From Dehalococcoidia bacterium (lineage in GTDB: Bacteria; Chloroflexota; Dehalococcoidia; Tepidiformales; Tepidiformaceae), in contig JALOAP010000205.1 of the NCBI GenBank assembly GCA_023228745.1, positions 1 to 5,984 on the forward strand: DNA of 5,984 nt, given 5' to 3'. Positions 4,351 to 5,984 of the stretch are shown here, piece by piece. Within the stretch, counting starts at the first letter, position 1. The number at the start of each line of letters is the position of its first letter. The position numbers and the translations under genes are program-made. The notes under the pieces were generated by a model, which ran no database searches, was not told the origin of the DNA, and was given only the letters and a program-made list of their open reading frames with translations.

Positions 4351-4530
4351 TTAGTATAAATAAACGTCAATCACATCAATTTGCATATTCATGTATGGTT
4401 GATAGTGATCCTTTGCCTGCTCGATTGCATGTTCTTTATCTTCTGCCATACAGAGAAAAACCCAATCTGAATCCGGATCAGTTTCTTCTCTCAATCTAAC
4501 CGCCCACTCCCTTAATTCTTTTTCTGGCAT
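4351..4530 (-). CDS. 59-residue hypothetical protein
   Basis: A short gene that a 60-codon cutoff would miss. The start at 4530 has a perfect GAGGAGG seven to eight bases upstream, in the tail of the previous gene, and the frame stays open to TAA at 4351. It begins MPEKELREWAVRLREETDPD, with a charged amphipathic helix. The centre has a hydrophobic strand (DWVFLCMAEDKEHAIEQAK, 22-40) leading into a helix, and the end is a second strand (MQIDVIDVYLY). The strand-helix-strand pattern suggests a compact alpha-beta fold. I do not recognise the family. The gene is AT-rich (23 G or C in bases 4381-4440), unlike the GC-rich genes just upstream. Excellent initiation signals and exact fit between neighbours make it convincing. 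Confidence 0.82.
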   Translation of the reverse strand: MPEKELREWAVRLREETDPDSDWVFLCMAEDKEHAIEQAKDHYQPYMNMQIDVIDVYLY

Positions 4531-4532
4531 CT

Positions 4533-4733
4533 CTAATCCTCCTCTTCTCTGAATTTTTCCTCATAGCCGAGGGTGTTCTTAACAAACTCCTCAGCCTCCT
4601 GCCAATCCTCCGGCCCGCCGTCACTCGAAACCCGGATCGATTTCGGAGCATGATGCTGGGCGACGTCGTTGAGGATCAGTTTCCAGCTCTTCTTGGTGAA
4701 CGTCGTTGTGTAGTAATAGTGCGTGTATCCCAT
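4533..4733 (-). CDS. Phage MGYTHY-type small protein
   Basis: A 66-residue protein that begins MGYTHYYYTTTFTKKSW. An M-G-Y-T-H-Y-[WY] start is a recurring feature of an uncharacterised family of small phage and prophage proteins, and it decides the start here. A longer in-frame start at 4784 would add 17 residues, overlap the upstream gene and place the motif internally, so I reject it. The site before 4733 is AGGGG (4739-4743), five bases away and weaker than its neighbours. The middle holds a helix (KSWKLILNDVAQH, 14-26), then IRVSSDGGPED and a C-terminal acidic helix. The last codons (EEED, then TAG) supply the GAGGAGG site for the next gene, which starts two bases after the stop. Function unknown. 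Confidence 0.85.
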   Translation of the reverse strand: MGYTHYYYTTTFTKKSWKLILNDVAQHHAPKSIRVSSDGGPEDWQEAEEFVKNTLGYEEKFREEED

Positions 4734-4758
4734 GATGACCCCTGTTTGAGTTTTACTT

Positions 4759-4947
4759 TTACGGCCGGCAGATCCCGGCCTCAATCAATCGGCTTGCCAT
4801 ACGTCCATAACTGCCCTGCAATTGCCAGACGATGCCGCTATCAATGAGGTACTGGAACCCTTCGGCCAGCTCTTCCTCGGACTCGATCTCGCCCATTTCC
4901 CAGGCGATGCAAAATCCGACCACGTCGAAATCACGTTCAGTTTCCAT
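4759..4947 (-). CDS. Phage-type hypothetical protein with a WQLQGSYGR motif
   Basis: A 62-residue acidic protein. The start at 4947 has GAGGAG upstream, located within the tail of the preceding gene. The features are a negatively charged helix (WEMGEIESEEELAEGFQYLI, about 16-35), then SGIVWQLQGSYGRMASRLIE (37-56) and a short GIC ending. From memory, the pattern F-Q-x-L-[IV]-D-[ST]-G-x-x-W-x-L-Q-G-x-Y-G-R is very common in a small uncharacterised protein family of actinobacteriophages and other tailed phages, and such proteins are usually about this length, so the gene looks complete. The function is unknown. A GC-only hairpin overlaps its stop region. Confidence 0.9.
   Translation of the reverse strand: METERDFDVVGFCIAWEMGEIESEEELAEGFQYLIDSGIVWQLQGSYGRMASRLIEAGICRP
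4763..4780 (-). other. GC-only hairpin at the end of the 62-residue gene
   Basis: Read on the minus strand, GGCCGG and CCGGCC form a perfect six-pair stem around a six-base loop (GATCTG). It covers the last codons of the gene that ends at 4759. The bases that follow are GTAAAAGTAAAAC, with no U-run, so this is not a standard intrinsic terminator. It could slow ribosomes or RNase, or simply reflect codon choice. Confidence 0.4.
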
Positions 4948-4950
4948 TTT

Positions 4951-5274
4951 CTAATTCTCCTCTTTGAATTTGATCCGGATCGAGACGTACCAGTACATCT
5001 CGTTGTCCTCTTCTCTCAGGAACTTGGCCGGGACTTTGTCCGTGGCCCGAATTCCCCTTGGCCTTGACGGCAACAGCCGCTTGAGGGCGTTGACTTCGAT
5101 GAAGGCAATCTGATAGGCCTGTTCGACGGCATCGTCATAGGCTTCTTTGGCGTTACTGCCCGCACCCGTGACGGCGACGTCGAACTCGGTGAACGTCGTG
5201 CCGCAGCCCGGGAAATACTGGGCATGGTCATAGCCGTGGTTCAGGACCTCGATCTTGACTGGTTTCAGTTTCAT
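4951..5274 (-). CDS. Phage-type hypothetical protein with an HGYDHAQYFPGCG motif
   Basis: A 107-residue protein. The start at 5274 has AAGGAGGT upstream at good spacing. The N-terminal signature is NHGYDHAQYFPGCGTTFTEF (12-31), followed by a TGAGSNAKEAYDDAVEQA helix (36-53) and a YWYVSIRIKFK strand at the end (94-104). I recall similar D-H-[AS]-Q-Y-F-x-G-C-G and A-Y-D-D-A segments in uncharacterised phage proteins. The helix resembles the helix of small alpha-beta folds, but no function is known. The last codons (KEEN, then TAG) contain the GAGGAG ribosome-binding site of the next gene. That gene begins three bases after the TAG in the same frame, so any amber readthrough would fuse the two products. 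The gene is GC-rich: one 60-base stretch (5041-5100) counts 37 G or C. Confidence 0.9.
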   Translation of the reverse strand: MKLKPVKIEVLNHGYDHAQYFPGCGTTFTEFDVAVTGAGSNAKEAYDDAVEQAYQIAFIEVNALKRLLPSRPRGIRATDKVPAKFLREEDNEMYWYVSIRIKFKEEN

Positions 5275-5285
5275 TTTTACCTCCT

Positions 5286-5531
5286 TTATCTGAGTAAATG
5301 TTGATAAGCACTCTCCCGCACTTCAAGGTGCATGGGGAAATAATCCGCAGCTATCGCCTCATAGGCTTCCATCGGCGTCGTATAGCCACGGGATACGGAA
5401 TCGATCAGGTGAATGATACGGGTTTTATAGTCCCACGAGAATTTCTCCGGATTCCGATTCAGCATCCCGATCGATCTATCATACAATTCGTCGCTCACAC
5501 GGCCCGAGATTACCGGATGCAGATCTTTCAT
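5286..5531 (-). CDS. Small hypothetical protein, probably helical
   Basis: An 81-residue soluble protein that I do not recognise. The start at 5531 sits in an ATGA overlap with the upstream gene and has a strong GGGGGAGG site, which lies inside the last codons of that gene. The sequence is rich in predicted helix. Residues 11-30 and 34-50 are charged and amphipathic, and a segment around 52-66 (TTPMEAYEAIAADYF) resembles a helix-turn element. There are no cysteines, membrane segments or enzyme motifs. It ends at TAA, 11 bases before the next start. Position, coupling and codon use all fit the surrounding block. Confidence 0.85.
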   Translation of the reverse strand: MKDLHPVISGRVSDELYDRSIGMLNRNPEKFSWDYKTRIIHLIDSVSRGYTTPMEAYEAIAADYFPMHLEVRESAYQHLLR

Positions 5532-5926
5532 CTCAGGTCCTCCCCCATTGCCTTCAGATATCTCTTGATTCGATCGACGTTGAACTTGTACAGTTTCCCG
5601 TTCACTGCGTTCTTGGCGATGATCGGGAACTTCGGGCTCCGGGGCTTGTAATCCGTCATGACGAATTCTTCACCGTCAAACGTCCTGAACGAGAACCCCC
5701 ACTCCGGCAAGCCGGCGGCATGCCGAAAGGAATTGTACATGAGTTCCTCGGTCGATTGCCTGGCGCAGTCAGTGGGGGTAAATTTCAATTTCATCGTGAA
5801 CGTCTTGCCGTCGAACGTGCCGCCGGCCGGCTCCATTTCGACTCCTTCCGGAATCCGGATCTGGTTCCGAATTTCGTCACTGAAATCCCGGCATACTGCC
5901 TTGGTGAGTTTTTTCGGTGCTTTCAT
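5528..5926 (-). CDS. Phage-type hypothetical protein with a YKPRSPKFPI motif
   Basis: A 132-residue protein of unknown function. The start at 5926 has AGGAGG eight bases upstream. The N-terminal part (about 1-30) looks helical. Residues 33-50 form a glycine-rich strand region, and a likely beta-rich C-terminal half carries FDGEEFVMTDYKPRSPKFPI (83-102) followed by GKLYKF and a basic helix (about 110-124). From memory, this arrangement (a glycine- and threonine-rich strand, then a K-P-R-S-x-K-[FY]-P-[IV] turn, then a YKF segment) recurs in uncharacterised proteins of many tailed phages. No catalytic residues stand out. It overlaps the next gene by four bases (ATGA), so the two are probably translationally coupled. 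GC content is fairly high. The family link is recollection, not a search result. Confidence 0.88.
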   Translation of the reverse strand: MKAPKKLTKAVCRDFSDEIRNQIRIPEGVEMEPAGGTFDGKTFTMKLKFTPTDCARQSTEELMYNSFRHAAGLPEWGFSFRTFDGEEFVMTDYKPRSPKFPIIAKNAVNGKLYKFNVDRIKRYLKAMGEDLR

Positions 5927-5945
5927 TTTCTGATCCTCCTGTTGT

Positions 5946-5984
5946 TTAATATTTGACGAACAATGCCATCTGCATGAGCATCTG
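5946..5984 (-). CDS. C-terminal fragment of an upstream small protein
   Basis: An open frame enters from the right edge and ends at TAA (5946-5948), giving twelve residues that end in ALFVKY. The stop lies 19 bases before the next start and just before that gene's AGGAGG, the same layout as the other junctions in this block. Too little is visible to name a family. It could also be a chance open frame, since only 39 bases are present. Confidence 0.4.
   Translation of the reverse strand, partial: QMLMQMALFVKY

Noticed and set aside
4194..4370. N-terminal extension of the 70-residue gene from an ATG at 4370
   Set aside because: The extension overlaps the 59- and 47-residue genes. The ATG at 4193 has a perfect site and begins at the recognisable conserved motif.
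4763..4780. Intrinsic terminator
   Set aside because: The stem is good, but the following minus-strand bases are purine-rich with no run of T, and closely packed genes continue downstream.
1..5984. Use of an alternative genetic code with TAG as a sense codon
   Set aside because: Several complete-looking genes end at TAG directly before or overlapping the next ribosome-binding site, so TAG works as a stop in this block. The single internal TAG is better treated as a local event.
1..5984. tRNA genes, CRISPR arrays, insertion sequences or internal promoters
   Set aside because: Nothing with cloverleaf form, regular spaced repeats, transposase motifs or terminal inverted repeats was seen, and the gaps of at most 25 bases leave little room for promoters outside coding sequence.

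Overview
This window looks like part of a bacteriophage (or phage-derived element) genome: a tightly packed block of small genes, all on the minus strand. I read 24 coding segments, counting a fragment at each edge and one gene that appears split by an in-frame amber codon. Proteins run from about 33 to 141 residues. Gaps are 0-25 bases, with several 4-base ATGA overlaps, and almost every start has a near-consensus AGGAGG-type Shine-Dalgarno sequence. The strong ribosome-binding sites fit a Bacillota-like host or any host that favours strong Shine-Dalgarno sites, but no gene here fixes the host. There is no structural, replication, lysis or integration gene, no tRNA and no CRISPR array.

Transcription runs from right to left. 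Region A (5984 to about 4533) holds a fragment, then proteins of 132, 81, 107, 62 and 66 residues, mostly GC-rich. Several resemble small uncharacterised phage families, including the MGYTHY-type protein. Region B (4530 to 3341) holds 59- and 47-residue proteins, a 70-residue protein with the motif AYNRDYKSKK, a cysteine-rich 68-residue protein and a 141-residue protein with a GKSTGWIP motif. Region C (3327 to 1929) holds a zinc-ribbon-like 66-residue protein, a 119-residue protein with a GGFIYY core, an 82-residue protein with a GINWD motif, an 87-residue protein with two CxxC knuckles and an unrecognised 99-residue protein. Region D (1932 to 1) holds a 43-residue membrane peptide, the amber-split gene, a 75-residue LLRPDYIAEEYG protein, a DUF2958 protein, a 107-residue protein with an EYDGSEWWEY motif, unrecognised 96- and 75-residue proteins, and a coiled-coil-like start that runs off the left edge.

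Only DUF2958 is a named family I recognise with confidence. Other family resemblances come from memory of recurring phage hypothetical proteins and carry no known function. Such blocks commonly encode accessory or host-takeover factors, which is an inference here. I found no internal promoter or intrinsic terminator, so the block is probably one polycistronic unit whose promoter lies beyond the right edge. The points most worth a second look are the TAG that splits one compact protein at 1685-1687, ribosome-binding sites written into the last codons of upstream genes with recurring junction sequences, and sharp GC shifts between adjacent genes that suggest cassette-like assembly.
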